A stretch of 64,000 bases of DNA from Nepenthes gracilis (GCA_033239525.1 BSYO01000014.1:6242536-6306535), one strand, 5' to 3'; positions 10,328 to 21,400 are shown, numbered from the stretch's first letter. Made by a program: numbers and translations. The notes: generated from the sequence alone by a model not told the origin.

Positions 10328-12426
10328 TCAGCTCCCTCCTTGAGCCTCCTGGACTCCTGAAGGTCCCGCCTGATCCACCAGAGCTGCCTCCTCGGGCGCA
10401 AAAGGTTCATCATTAGGCCCGGCCTGAGGAGGCCTAGGGAAAGGCCGATCAGCAACGCCGTATAAGTCTTCTACGCTCAAGGCGCTGGCATTCCTGGGAT
10501 CGAGGACGGCTACAGGAAATTGTGGACGGACCAGTCGCGCCACTCGGCGGTACATACGAATGCCGTCCCAAAACTTGCCCTCCAATACTGGAGTCATCTC
10601 AGCAATCTGCATAGACGTCCTCAACCTTTCTTCCTGGCGAAGGATCCGATCCTGAAGGAGGCCCTACCGAAGCCGCAGAAGCTTGACAGTGTCCTCCAAA
10701 GAGGCGATCTTTTCTTTAGCTTCAGCCAGCTCCGCTTCCGCTCGCTGCGCGGCCTCATGGGCGGCCCTCGAAGACCCCATCTCCAGGCAGGATTGGGCGA
10801 TCACTCCCACTAGTCCACTAAGGCCCCTGATCAGGCCTTGGAACTGCGGCAGAGAGGCTCGTCAAAAAACGAACAAATAGGAACAAGGCAGGAAAGGAAA
10901 CAGAGGATTACCTTAGAAATGAGAGGATCATCGCCTGTGCTACACTCCCTATGGATCTCGGACTCCTAAAGACCGCTCCTAGGTCCCGCAGGCACCGCCT
11001 CAGATGCGGACTCGGCGGCTATAAAAGGCACTGGTGAGCCTACCTCAAAATTAGCGTCTCCAAAAAACTCGGACGACCGCTCAGCTTCAACCACAGTAGG
11101 ACGCTCAGAAAGATCGAGGGGCATGAGCTCATCGACACTTAGGTCCTCGACTCCCACGACCTCTCGGACCGTTTCAGCCGTCATCCCCCTCTCAGAGTCC
11201 ACCATGACGCTCCCGCCTCCTATGTCCTCGGAAGGGTGATCAATCCTGTCCGAGACGTCACCGGGCAGATCAGCGAGGGCTCCAAAGACGGGATCATCAC
11301 TGGGGGGCTAGACGTCCAAAAACTCCACAATCTGAACGGGCACCTCCACGAGTGCAGCGAGAGGATTAGCAGTGGAAGTGAAGCCGAGACCTTCAGAACT
11401 CGAGGGCCCCAGAAGAGAGACTCCAATCCTCGGCCTCTTAATCAGAGGGACATCATTGTCATCGTCGTCACAAAGGGGCTGGACGTCCGAAGGCTCTGCA
11501 ATCTGCACGATGGCTCCTGAAGACTCGACAGTATTAGTAGTGGAAGTGAAGGCGAGAGCTCCAGACCCCGAGGACTCAGGCATGGAACCAGTCCCCAACC
11601 TCTTAAGCAGAGGAGCAGCCACGTCATCATCGCTCAAATCATCGATGTCAAAAACATCATCGTCATCATCAGAGGAGGGCTCAGCAACGGGACCACCAAT
11701 CCTCAGTGTCCCAGCTCTCGTCCTTGGTCTCTCCTTGGCTTTTATGGAAGGAGCTACATCAGGAGCCTCGTCTCGTGGTCCCCACTTGGTTGCCTTGAAT
11801 TTCTTAGGAGACAGCCAGATGTTGTGCTTGTTCAGGTGGAAGGACCATAGGTTGGCCAACACCAGGTCCGCGTACGCCTTCACATTCTCCTTGTCCTCCC
11901 TCGAAAGGTCAGAGTTGTACTGGCAAGGCACTTTCCCCCACTTGAAAGGGACGGCCCAGTGCTCGTGGACGCCCAAGAAGAAAAACTTATCCTTCCACCG
12001 CTTCGTAGAGTCCGGGTTACCTCCACACAGCAAAGGAAAATTTTGGGCGGGAGTCATTACGATCAAGTCAAGGTTCTGTGTGAAGCGAAACATCACCTTG
12101 ACTGTAAGAACATTCAAGAGCTTCTCATAACACCGGAAGAAAACGCACAAGGACACTAGATACCTGACTGCATTTGGCTGAAGCCTTGTAAGAGGCACCC
12201 CGAGCACCCTCATGATGTCGTAAAGCTCCTCCGCGATGGTGAACCGTAGCCCGCCTTTGAGGTGGACTTCGTAAACGGTAATGAAGCCGTCCAGAGGGTA
12301 CAGTGCCCTATCGTGCGACTCCGGAATCATCAGGGCCATAGACTCAGGGATTCGATATCGAGCTCGAATCTCCGTGAGCTTGTCGAGCGTCACCGTGGAA
12401 GCAATGTCTCTCACTCTAGGCACCAT
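10328..12426 (-). pseudogene. Antisense ORF (aORF) with gypsy-type Transposase_28-like domain
   Basis: Starting at the ATG at 12426, one minus-strand frame runs to 10912. A 68-bp GT-AG interval (10911 down to 10844; donor AAG|GTAATC, acceptor GCCGCAG|TT) joins in phase to a frame ending at a TGA at 10328, about 676 codons in all. Residues 1-200 match the plant domain annotated as putative gypsy-type transposase (Pfam Transposase_28): IPESMALMIP, GFITVYEVHLKGGLRF, LQPNAVRYL, and KRWKDKFFFLGV. Next come two copies of an acidic module (DDDDDVFDIDDL; DDDDNDVPLIKR) and, after the intron, a coiled coil rich in AEAELAEAKEKIASLE. Three in-frame stops occur (11308, 10966, 10664), all TAG. Function is unknown; extra antisense ORFs between pol and the 3' LTR are known in the Tat lineage. 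It is homologous to the ORF at 17470-18444. Confidence 0.75.
10844..10911 (-). other. Predicted intron in antisense ORF
   Basis: On the minus strand the donor is AAG|GTAATC and the acceptor follows a pyrimidine-containing tract, CTCTCTGCCGCAG|TTC. Removing these 68 bases keeps the frame exactly (phase 0): ...DPLISK joins FQGLIRGL... and leads straight into the coiled coil. Reading through instead gives other frames without the coiled coil. The match of splice sites with frame is good evidence, but there is no transcript to prove it. Confidence 0.55.
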
Positions 12427-12867
12427 GAACGTAAAAAAATAAAGATGAAGAAGAAGCTCGAGCGAAGTAGAGAGCGAAAGGTCTCAGCGATTAGAAGGGA
12501 AAACGAATGGGCAGGTGCGAAGACGAAAAATCAGGGCAAGGAGGCGCTTAAATAAACCCTAGAGTACAAAAAGGCGCACTCATTACTCTTGCCACGCGTC
12601 GACCGACCATTCATTTCGGAGGAATGATGGCCTTTCCTTCCCGAGGCGCCTGCCAGCATGTCACATTAACCAGGTACCGCATTTAATGCCCGGTAGAGAA
12701 GCAAAGCGGCGGCGGCGAGAAAAGCCTCGGACCCAGAAGAGGTCCTGGGGCCACCTCCCATCAATCTCAACACAGTACTCGCCACAAGGACACACATACT
12801 CGGACGGTCGATTCCCCTAGCATGCTAGCGACTTCATGCCAAACGGCCAAGAACTTTGGGCCCTTTG
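12427..12867. other. Non-coding segment between aORF start and 3' LTR
   Basis: No gene is seen. It should contain the minus-strand promoter and 5' leader of the antisense ORF. An A/T-rich TTATTTAAG lies about 120 bp upstream of its ATG on the minus strand (around 12550) and could act as a TATA element; this is inference only. Confidence 0.4.
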
Positions 12868-12880
12868 GCATGGGGGGCTA
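12868..12880 (+). other. Polypurine tract
   Basis: GCATGGGGGGCTA lies directly before the 3' LTR start at 12881. The larger Tat element has the same motif (ATGGGGGGCTAG on the minus strand at 16951-16963), which supports common lineage. Confidence 0.75.
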
Positions 12881-13879
12881 TGTTGGGCCCCAGTATTAGG
12901 GCCCATAAAAACACGGCCCAGAAGAAAGGTCCAAACGAGAAGCCCAGAGTAGAGGCCAAAGGCCCAAGGACCAAGACTGCAGCTAAAGCCCAAGAAGCCC
13001 TGTCCGCTTATGAAGAAGCTCGAGGACAACGCTAGCAATACCCGAGTACACAGATACAAAAAGGACCGAGAACTCTGGAAGCCCAGGTGAGTCTTAGAGT
13101 TGCCCAAGAGGTCAAGAAAAGGCTCCTAGACTTTCCCAGAAGATCCTCCAAGAACGCCCACCTCTTACAAGTCCGCAAGCTCACAAGGCGCCTCACTCAG
13201 GGACAAGGACTGCTCATCCAAGGCTGGGCATGCCAGCTAGACACCTTCGTCGATTCCTTACAAACCTGCAACCACTGCCAGTCGCCGTCTCAACAGGGCA
13301 CGCCTAGTCAATTCAAGACTGTCACTTAGACCCTAGATGCAAAGGCCTACAGCAGCGCTAGCCGTTTGCATTACCGCGCACGTCGGCAGCATTAAAGGGA
13401 GTCAGTGGACCAGTTCCTCAACCGCCCGATGGACGCCACGTGTCTCCTCCCCAACGGCCAGGTTTCCCCTATAAATACTCAGCAAAATCCCTTTCTAAAG
13501 GGACCGGACTCTCTCTCTCTAAGATTAGCTCCACGGAAACTCTCTCCTTCCTGAAAAACAAAGCAAGAAGAGTTGTAAAGCCTACCCCCAGTGAGCATAA
13601 TCTCCTAGAAAAGAGACATAAAACAAGAGACAGGGAAGGGATTAATCCTCACAACTGTACTTTATAAAGACTTCAACTCAAATAGTGAAGCACTTTCAAG
13701 GCCTTGAGCCTCGTGGTTTTTCCTCCCCATTCAAGAGGAGGTTTTCACGTAAAAGATCCGGTCTCAATCTTCCTCTCACATCCAATACCTCAAACACTTG
13801 TGTTGCCTGGAGGCCATGGATCCGACTGGACCTCACCAACCTCTGCATCTCTCGGACCCTGAGGAACCAGAACGCAACA
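12881..13879 (+). repeat. 3' LTR of non-autonomous Tat element
   Basis: Near-identical partner of 7384-8391, 999 bp, TGTTGGGCCCC...GCAACA. The TATA box is at 13470-13477. It is followed at once by the AAGAG target duplicate (13880-13884). Small differences from the 5' LTR show that some time has passed since insertion. Confidence 0.9.
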
Positions 13880-13884
13880 AAGAG

Positions 13885-14209
13885 CATAGGAGAAAATTTG
13901 TGACAGAGGTTGAAGTAAAAGCCGCAGACACATGGTAAAAAGAACCGAAGTTAATGCTTAATACTTTGCTGAAATCATGGAACATCTTAAAACTTCTTGT
14001 CGTTTAAAATAATTTCTTTATCATCTTGAGGGATCAGGGCTAGTAGACCCTACAAATTAATGGAGTAAGTAATCGAGGATGGATTGCATTCACCCTACAC
14101 AATCTAAGGCTTGGGTTGTTCAGAGACAGCCTCATAATGAAATTTCTCCTAATTTAAATCCCGAGGACAGAATAATCACATATTCTTAGCTTTAGTCCGA
14201 AGATAGTAT
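13885..14209. other. Old flanking sequence, no gene
   Basis: The bases between the non-autonomous Tat element and the Athila LTR carry no gene. The stretch 14040-14120 (GGCTAGTAGA...CAATCTAAGGC) resembles 4280-4370, so it belongs to the same degenerate LTR debris as the 3.2-5.8 kb region. Confidence 0.4.
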
Positions 14210-15748
14210 TGATGAATAATAAATTTTGTATTTTTATTCCTATTTAATTATTGTGATTTTGTAGTAATTTTTATTTAAATTACGTAATTAAATTATATAT
14301 TTTAATTATGTATGTTTTATTTCTCAAATAAGAATTTTTGGAATAAATGAAACAAATAGACCATCAAAGCCTTTATTTTGTCATTCTACACAGCCGATCG
14401 AAGAAAAGCGGAGAAGAGAAGTATATTCAAATTTTTTAGAGGTTAAATATATATATAAGAGAAAGAAAAAAAAAAAAAAGCAGAGAAGCGGAGACGGAGG
14501 CTTGCCTCATGCAACAATGGCGTGCGAGCGATTCTTGAACATGGAGGCGTGCGAAACTGGGAGAGTAAGAGAAGCACGGGAGATCAGAAAAAAAAAGAAA
14601 ATAAATACCATCACCGTTCTCTATAAATACAAATGAAGGGGGGCGGGGAACTGGTGTGAGAGCAACGGCTCTACCTCGATGGAGGAACGAGAGTAAAAGA
14701 AGCAAGGGAGATTTGGGGCAAAATCGAGAGCTGGGCAGGAGGTGCTCGCCGTCTTTACCTCGGCCGGAAGTGAGAGAGAGGAAGGATTTGAGGGATTTTG
14801 GGGAAGGAAGAAAGGAAGCTGGGGGGAAGATGAAGGAGTTGCACAGGAGCAGAGAGAGTGAGAAGGGAAAGTGAGAGAGAAGAAGAAGAGGGAAAGAGAG
14901 TGGAAAGAGAGGGAGTGAGAGGGAGAAGGCCAGGTGAACAAGTGAAGCAGAGAGCAAGGGGGGTTTGGTTTTCTTTGTTTTGTTTTTTTTTTTAAGTTTT
15001 ATTATTATTATTATTATTATTAGTGTTTTAATTTAGTAAGTTTGGTTCAAATCTCTCCTATTGTATCATTAAAACTCAGTTTAATATGAAATTTAATTTC
15101 AAATCAGCTCGACTTCACAAATTTGTGCTGTTTATTTTTCGGTTGGTTTAGTTTCAGATCGATATTTGAGCTTCACAGTTTTATAATACGTTGTGCTGCG
15201 AAAATTAATATGTTACGACTAACTATTGCAATCATCTAACTTTTAGCATTTAACATCTAACAATTTTATTTTTTTTAGTTATTTAATTTTTTACATTTTA
15301 TTTATTTTTTGAGCTTTGGATGGTTTTGCCACTACTGCTCTTATGATGTTATATTTATACTATTTAGTTCTTGCACTTTATTTATTGTCTTTTTTATTCT
15401 GAGCTTTGGATGGTTGTGCCACCACCGTTCTGTTATACTTATATTTTTGTACTTTAATTTTTTGCACTTTACTTTTTTGTTGTTGGACGGCACAGCCGCC
15501 AAAAGCATTTTAATTTTTAGTAATTTAAATTTCATTGTTTAATATTTCGTATCTATTAGTTCACTTGAGGGCCGTATAGCAACCGTTACGGCTGCTCTGA
15601 TTACCCCCAAATTAACTTTTTAATTTTCCTTTAATATTTTTATAGTTAAAAATTAGTTTCGCGTAGAAAATCAACTCCCTGTAAATATGACACCCGACTG
15701 CCGGAAAAAATATACCAAACCCTCGTATACTTCCATGGTTAAAAATAG
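14210..15748 (+). repeat. Athila 5' LTR, major part
   Basis: It begins TGATGAATAAT; a second copy of its first ~200 bp begins at 62136 directly after a polypurine tract, which defines the LTR start. A TATA box (TATAAATA, 14622-14629) is followed by a purine-rich GAGA region and a TTA/TTG-rich stretch (about 14990-15025). The remainder of the LTR (CCATACCTATTAAGG...TTCA) is found at 53416-53438 after the Tat insertion. The inverted relative at 5764-7150 retains the uninterrupted version of this point. The peptides encoded here on either strand are low-complexity. Confidence 0.7.
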
Positions 15749-16950
15749 TGATGCGTACTTGGGTCCGACTTCGAACAGATTAGGATTCGTCTGGATAGCT
15801 CGACCCTGCTCCGCTCAATACGTCCGAATCCTGCACACCACTAAAGTGAACGAGAGGTCAGCATGTCGGCGGGATGTTGTCCCAACAAAAACACTCTGAC
15901 GTTCAAATCAGTAAAAGCCTTCTAAGCAGGAAAGGTAAACTGGAAAGCAAGAGAGAGAGAGTAGGACGGTCAGGAGTGTCGGCTCGTTGAGAATGTGAGC
16001 TTTCACTTCCTGCTCACAGAGAGCATAAGGAAGCCACGTCCCGAAAGTGTGGAAGCTTTAGAGAACGATTCTCGAAAAGCCGAAAAGGTCTCCTGGAATC
16101 CGGAGGCCTTTGGTAAGATTGGAGGACGAACGCTTGTGTAGAGAGAAAGAGAAGATGAACCTCCGTTCGAGCTCTATAAGCGTTCCTATGGGAGACTATA
16201 GGAAGTATTTCAGGAAACTAGTTCTTAAGGTCCTCAGGAAGACTAGTTGGAGAGTGAGCAAGTGAGCTCCTATTTTTGAGCAAGCTTTCATTGTTTGTTT
16301 CTGAGCTTGTGTGTCTGAGAATGCCTGTGTGTATGTGATCTTGTATGAGCATGTAAGAGCGTGTGTGAGAGCCTGTAAAAGCATGTGTCTTCTTGAACGA
16401 AGACCTTAAGCTTTTATGGACAGCAGGAGAGCCTCATTCTCTGGGCAAGGTGGTGTGCTCCTCCTGGATTGGCAATGGCGGCCTTCTCAGAGTTGGTGGG
16501 ATTGACAGTCGTGATTTGATGGATCCTCTTTCTACTGCACAGTGCAACGGATCTTCAGATTGTCTCATGCCTTTGTGACCGTTTTGCTGGTGCTGAGTTC
16601 ATTGCCGCCCTTTTTGGAGAAGATCAGCTTTTAGGAAAGGCATGTGATCATGAAAGGACCGTTGCTTTTCATACAGGTGTTCGCCTGCCAATTTGGGCCT
16701 AGGCCATAGCAAGTTTGAAGCCTTTTTAGGCCTGCCGCTACAGTACATCCGGTCAACGCTCAAATTGACCATCTGTACGCGAGTTGGCTGCCTGCTGAAG
16801 TCTGCGTAGTCAACGCTGGCGTTGACCGTCTTGAGCCTTTCAGGATTTGGGCCTGTGCCTCCTATTTGGCCGCTTTTGAGTCGACCGTCTAGCAGGCCAT
16901 TTGGGCCTTCTTTGACCGTGGGCCAGCCCATATTGCGGTATAACCCATCA
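15749..16950 (-). repeat. Tat element 3' LTR
   Basis: It aligns with 52241-53415 throughout, for example the shared CTAAAGTGAACGAGAGGTCA, the CGGCGGGATGTTGTCCCA block, the GAGAGAGAG tract, the AAGCTTTTATGGACAGCA block and the terminal AGCCCATATT. On the plus strand it begins TGATGCG and ends CCCATCA, next to the polypurine tract. A TGTGTGTCTGAGAATGCCTG-type repeat region lies at about 16300-16390. ORFs inside are not genes. Confidence 0.8.
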
Positions 16951-16963
16951 CTAGCCCCCCATA
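16951..16963 (-). other. Polypurine tract of Tat element
   Basis: On the minus strand this reads TATGGGGGGCTAG immediately before the LTR start TGATGGG. It matches the tract of the non-autonomous Tat element at 12868-12880. Confidence 0.7.
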
Positions 16964-17469
16964 CCGGTGGCCAAAATTCTAGCCTCCAGTATGTTAATGA
17001 AGGGATGCCCCTCACTGCCCTTCATCGTTTGAGGATCCTAGAGGACTCCTTGAAAGGTGGAGAGGGAAGTTGACTGGAGCTGTTGACCGTCTTTGGTCAG
17101 TTTTGGAGAAGAATGTTGACCGGAGCTGTTGACCGTCTCTGGTCACTTCCGAAAGACTTTCTGCAAGCCCTTGATTGACGCGTGGCCATCAGCCGGCTTG
17201 TCAGGCCAAAAGTAGACATGCGTCTTCTTTTGGTTGGGTGGATATATGGGCCATTAATGCATTAGAGATTTGTCCTTTGAAGGGCCAATCAGGGAGGGGA
17301 CACGTGGCAGGACTGACGTGGTCCTTTCTGAGGCGGTTTACGGCGTTTCACACTTTGCCGTTTAAGTTTCCCTCCTCGTTTTGAATATTCCTCCACGCCT
17401 CCTTGCTTCGTCTTCTTCGTCTTCGACTTTCCTTTGTTCCTTCAAGAAACCCTAGCCACTTTGTCAGCC
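16964..17469. promoter_or_regulatory. Upstream region of Tat antisense ORF
   Basis: About 500 bp between the polypurine tract and the antisense ORF start. It contains a short direct repeat, GTTGACCGGAGCTGTTGACCGTC-like, with copies near 17070-17095 and 17117-17143, and CACGTGGCAG at 17301-17310. The pyrimidine-rich CTTCGTCTTCTTCGTCTTCG at 17407-17426 suits a 5' leader. A promoter here is inferred from position only. Confidence 0.35.
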
Positions 17470-18422
17470 ATGGCCTCCGTCACCGACATCGCCTCTGTCT
17501 TTCGAGAGGGTGACGTGAAAGTAATGTGTGTTGAGTTCAATATCCCTAAGGATATTGCGTGGAGGGTCCCAGGCAAGGACGACAGGGCCTTCTCTCCACC
17601 AGTAGGGCACATAATGATATACGAGGCCCACCTGAGGAGCGACCTCCGTCTTCCTTTGCCGGATGACTTGTGGTTGATCCTACAAGCCCTACGAGTCCCA
17701 GTTTCCCAACTTCACGCCAACGCCGTGAGGTATTTTTGCACCATCTATATTTTTCTTCGCAAGTACTCTAAGAGGTTGATGATGCTGATGGTGAAGGGGC
17801 TCTTCAAAATAAATCAGGGAGACGAGTGGATATCCCTCGTCCCCCATCCTGGCCTTAAAATAAAGACGGCTAGTTACATTTCACTCAAAAACTGGAAGAA
17901 CTGGTTCTTTTTTGTGAGTGTGGCGGCGACCTGGTCCCTTGCGAAGGACTGGGGCCACGTGCCGGATGTGTATACTGGGACGCCGTCTGTGGCGGAGACG
18001 GCATCCTTGGAGTGGTTGACAAAATTGGTCAAAGACCACCTTGCGGACTTCAAGTAGGACTTCTTGGTCTCTATGGCAATGACCAAAAAGGTGAACTGGG
18101 GACCGCCTTCCCCGATTCAAAAGCCCATGCCGCCGGCAAGGATGATGCGGCCGGAGGACTCCGAGGGTCTGCTTATCCGTCTCCGCCCCACAGACACAGA
18201 CTTTATTGGTCTGCTGCCTAAGAGGGTGTTGGAGACGCCTTCCTTGTCATCATTGTGCCTCGATTACGTCACCACCGGGATCTGCAGTGGCCCTGGCAGT
18301 GCCACGGGCATGGAAAAAACCTTTGAAGACTTGCCGGTGGCCATGGGAGAAAGTATCATCTTGGCAAAGCCCGCGCCGCAGGCGGCTCCTCGAGCGGTGC
18401 AAGCAAAGTCCTTTACGGAGCC
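17470..18422 (+). pseudogene. Tat antisense ORF, N-terminal part (Transposase_28-like)
   Basis: The likely start is the ATG at 17470 (MASVTDIAS), which aligns with the start of the homologous ORF at 12426 (MVPRVRDIAS); an in-frame ATG at 17434 is less likely. Shared landmarks are FNIPKDIAW, GHIMIYEAHLRSDLRLP, LHANAVRYF, and NWKNWFFFVSVA. A TAG at 18055-18057 interrupts the frame after LADFK; beyond it the same frame continues with FLVSMAMTKKVNWGPP, matching the WLSPKKFKATKWGPR of the other ORF. The frame is cut at 18422 by the chromovirus insertion. Excising that insertion with one GAGCC duplicate continues the frame at 36625 (TEP joined to AREPRVVEA). Antisense to its own element. Function unknown. 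Confidence 0.7.
18418..18422. other. Probable target-site duplicate GAGCC (left)
   Basis: GAGCC lies immediately left of the TGTAACGACCC terminus; a second GAGCC is at 36620-36624 where the third LTR fades out. Using one copy joins the antisense ORF in frame, which supports the assignment even though the right LTR end is corrupted. Confidence 0.55.
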
Positions 18423-21400
18423 TGTAACGACCCAAAATTTTTAAAAGGAAAATTTTAATTATCAAGTCCGGTCAACGCAAGTTGACCGGAAAACAAAATA
18501 AAAAAAGTACATCGGCTTAAGATGGAATCAAGTTAGGCCTTAAGAACTCCGGATTTCTGGGATAAGAAGAAGTCCGGATTGCATTGGTGAAATTCTAGTC
18601 CGGATTTCTAGATTAAAAAGAAGTCCGGATTTCCTTGTTAAAACAAAGTCCGAATTTCCTTAATAAAAAGAAGTCCGGATTTCCCTTGGTAAAAGAACTC
18701 CGGATTCCGTAGGAAACAGAAGTCCGGATTTCCTTGGAGAAAAGAAGTTAGGATTTCCTTGAAGAGAAGAAGTCCGAATTTGTTTAAAAGAAGTACTCCG
18801 GATTTCTGAAGTAAAAAGAAGTCCGGATTTAATGAAAATGAAGTCCAGTCTGTAAGGACGGAATGCGGTGTGTGAAGTAAAGACGGAGTAGATTGGGAGT
18901 AATCCGGTCAACGTAAAATATTGACCAGAAAAATGTAAACGAATGGATGGAAAGGAAAGAAGAGCGAGAGCCGGTCAACACCAATAGTTGATCAGAAGAA
19001 ATTAAATCCGGTCACAGAAAATAAGGAAAAATATTGGAAGGAACGACCATCAACAATCTGGCTATTTCCGAGATGTATTGGAAAACGTAAATCATAAATG
19101 ACCCTCTTTGGAAAATGTAAGATAATAAATATCACTCTTTGGAAAAAGAAGAGCTATAAATGACAGCCACCAAAACCTAGGGCTATAAATAAGGACTAAG
19201 AACATCAGAAAAATGCACTTGAAGAAATTCTAAAGTAAAGAAGGAAACCGAAAGGTAAGGCAAAGTAGAAAGGAATTCAGGCAAGATACTCACCCCTATT
19301 TCTAAAACTCATGTTTATTTATGTTACTATGAAAGTATATGATATTCTGTATGAAGTATGCTTTTGCTGTTTTATGACTTATCGTTCTGAAATGCATGTT
19401 TAAAGGAAATTCTGTTACGTATGATGTTAGATTTATTCTGTTTAATTGTCAATGGTTATGAATTTTGCTAAATGCATGTTTACGAAAAGGAATTTTAGGC
19501 TTTAAGATGAAACAAGAATTCCTGCTATTGATTTTTGTTCTGTCAAAAAGATCTCTGAATTTAAGATAAAAGACCTCCGTTATTTTACAGAAAATGATTT
19601 AGAACTCCGGCATTTTAGAGAATGATTTCGGATTTAGAGCTCCGGCATTTTGAAAAATGAACTTCGGATTAGGGCCTTGATTAACAGTAAATGAACTCTG
19701 AATTTAGAACTTCGGATTTTAAAAATGCACTCTGAATTTAAGAACTTCGAACTTTAACAGAAAGCACTCCGTATTAAGAGCTTCGGATTTTAAACAGAAA
19801 CACACTACAGATTTTAGAGCTCCGGATTTTAAAAAGAAAAGCACTCCGTTCAGTTATGAAAAAGAACTCCGGCCTTCTGTTTGAAAAAGAACTCCGGCCT
19901 ACTGTAGAAAAAGAACCCCGGCTTTTTATTTCGACTTTTACTCCGACTTTTGATAACAACTCCTGAAACAAGAACTTCGGCATTTAACAAAAGAACTTCG
20001 GTTTTTGAAATGAACTCCGGCTTTTGAACTCCGGATTTTAGAGCTTTGGATTTTATAAGAAAATAAACTTCGGATTTATGAACTTCGGATTTTGAAAGAA
20101 AAGCACTCCGTCCATTTTAAATGAAGCAGTCTGTCCCTTTAAGTACTCTGGATTATGTAAAAGAAAAGCACTCTGTCCATTTTAAATGAAGCACTCCGTC
20201 CCTTTAAGCACTTCGGATTTTCGGTAAGAAAGGCACTCCGTCCTTTTTGAAAAGAAAGGCACTCAAACCCTTTTAAGAAAAAGAACTTGGACTTTGTTAA
20301 AAATGTACTCCGTCCTTTATGAACTCCGGTTTTAATAATCTTGGGATTCAGAAAAGAACTCCGGCTTTGATTTAAGAAACGAACTCCGGCTTTGTAAGAA
20401 AAGAACTCCGGCAATAATAAAAGAACTCCGGCTTCAGGAACTTCGGCCTTCTGTTTGAAAAGAACTTTGGAAATTTAATAAACAAGACTTTGTCCTTTTT
20501 ATTGAAAAAGAACTTCCGATATTGAACTTCGGATTTTTTTGAAAGATGAACTCTGGCTTTTGAAAAGATGATATGGACTTCAAATGTTGAAGTTAAAGAA
20601 CCAAGGCTATAAGAACAAGGAAAATGTAATTCGGACAGCAAGTTGAACTCCACGACTTTTGACTTTTGATCTATGATGATTGGCCATTAAAGAACACGAA
20701 CCAAGAACCGAGTTTCGATTAAACTTGCTGTTAAAAATGGATGAAGGATATTGGAGTGACACTCGAGGATGCCTCACAGGCCAGGGAGGGGACCTTTGGT
20801 GGCATAAGAACTATGGACTATGGCCCGTATGCTGGGTTAAAGGCATTACCTCCCGCCCGGGGAGCATAATGAGGGATACGACTTTAGGTTGTGGGGTAGC
20901 ACACAACCCGTCCTCGATGTTGTCGCTCCCGTCCGGTCCCTAAAGATGATATGAATTCGAATGATTTTGATGAATTTTAAAGACAAGATGAAAAGAATAA
21001 GAATCGAAGAAGAAACGATATGATGATTTTTCTTATGCTATGCTATATTGTGAAATTATGTTTTGATCAAACTATATGTATGTTTATGTTTTCTGCATGT
21101 GAGTATCCTGTTGGGCTTTGTAAGCTCATTCTTGTAACTTTTCAGATGACAAGCTTATGGAGGATGAAGTTGAGTAGCGTCCTATGGTGTAGTTGAATGT
21201 TTAAGCTGGCCGGAGCAGATTTTTGGGAGCTTTGTTTATTTTGTTTTTGAGGAAACTTGTAAAATTTATTCCGCTGCTTATGAATATTAGTATGTTTCCG
21301 TGATACTTTGGGATTAATGAAATTATAAATCTTTAGTATGCATCTTAGGTTCAAAAGAAGAAAGAAAAATTTTATGTTTACCTATTTATCTTTTTTTTTA

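Larger units (their letters stand above)
7384..13879 (+). mobile_element. Non-autonomous Tat-type LTR retrotransposon, complete
   Basis: A 6,496-bp element is flanked by an exact 5-bp target duplication, AAGAG, at 7379-7383 and 13880-13884. It has two LTRs of about 1 kb, a PBS, a polypurine tract, a gag remnant with zinc knuckle, a 58-bp tandem array and a long antisense ORF. No protease, RT, RNase H or integrase is present in the 4.5 kb internal region in any frame. It would need proteins supplied by an autonomous Tat relative; the 15749-53415 element is a member of the same lineage. It sits in the U3-side remnant of the inverted Athila LTR. Confidence 0.9.

Noticed and set aside
11372..12130. 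252-codon plus ORF
   Set aside because: Shadow of the minus-strand antisense ORF; it has no recognisable motif, whereas the minus frame has a domain and a homologue at 17470.
5764..15748. Large DNA transposon with ~1.4 kb terminal inverted repeats
   Set aside because: The arms are Athila LTR sequence (same start as the copy after a polypurine tract at 62136); no transposase or matching target duplicate at the outer ends. The CACTA-like string at the right arm edge is not present at the left edge.
19774..20653. Minus ORFs with repeating RSSFL/PEFF peptides
   Set aside because: Translation of the CCGG minisatellite in the LTR; repeated in the other LTR copies with shifting frames.
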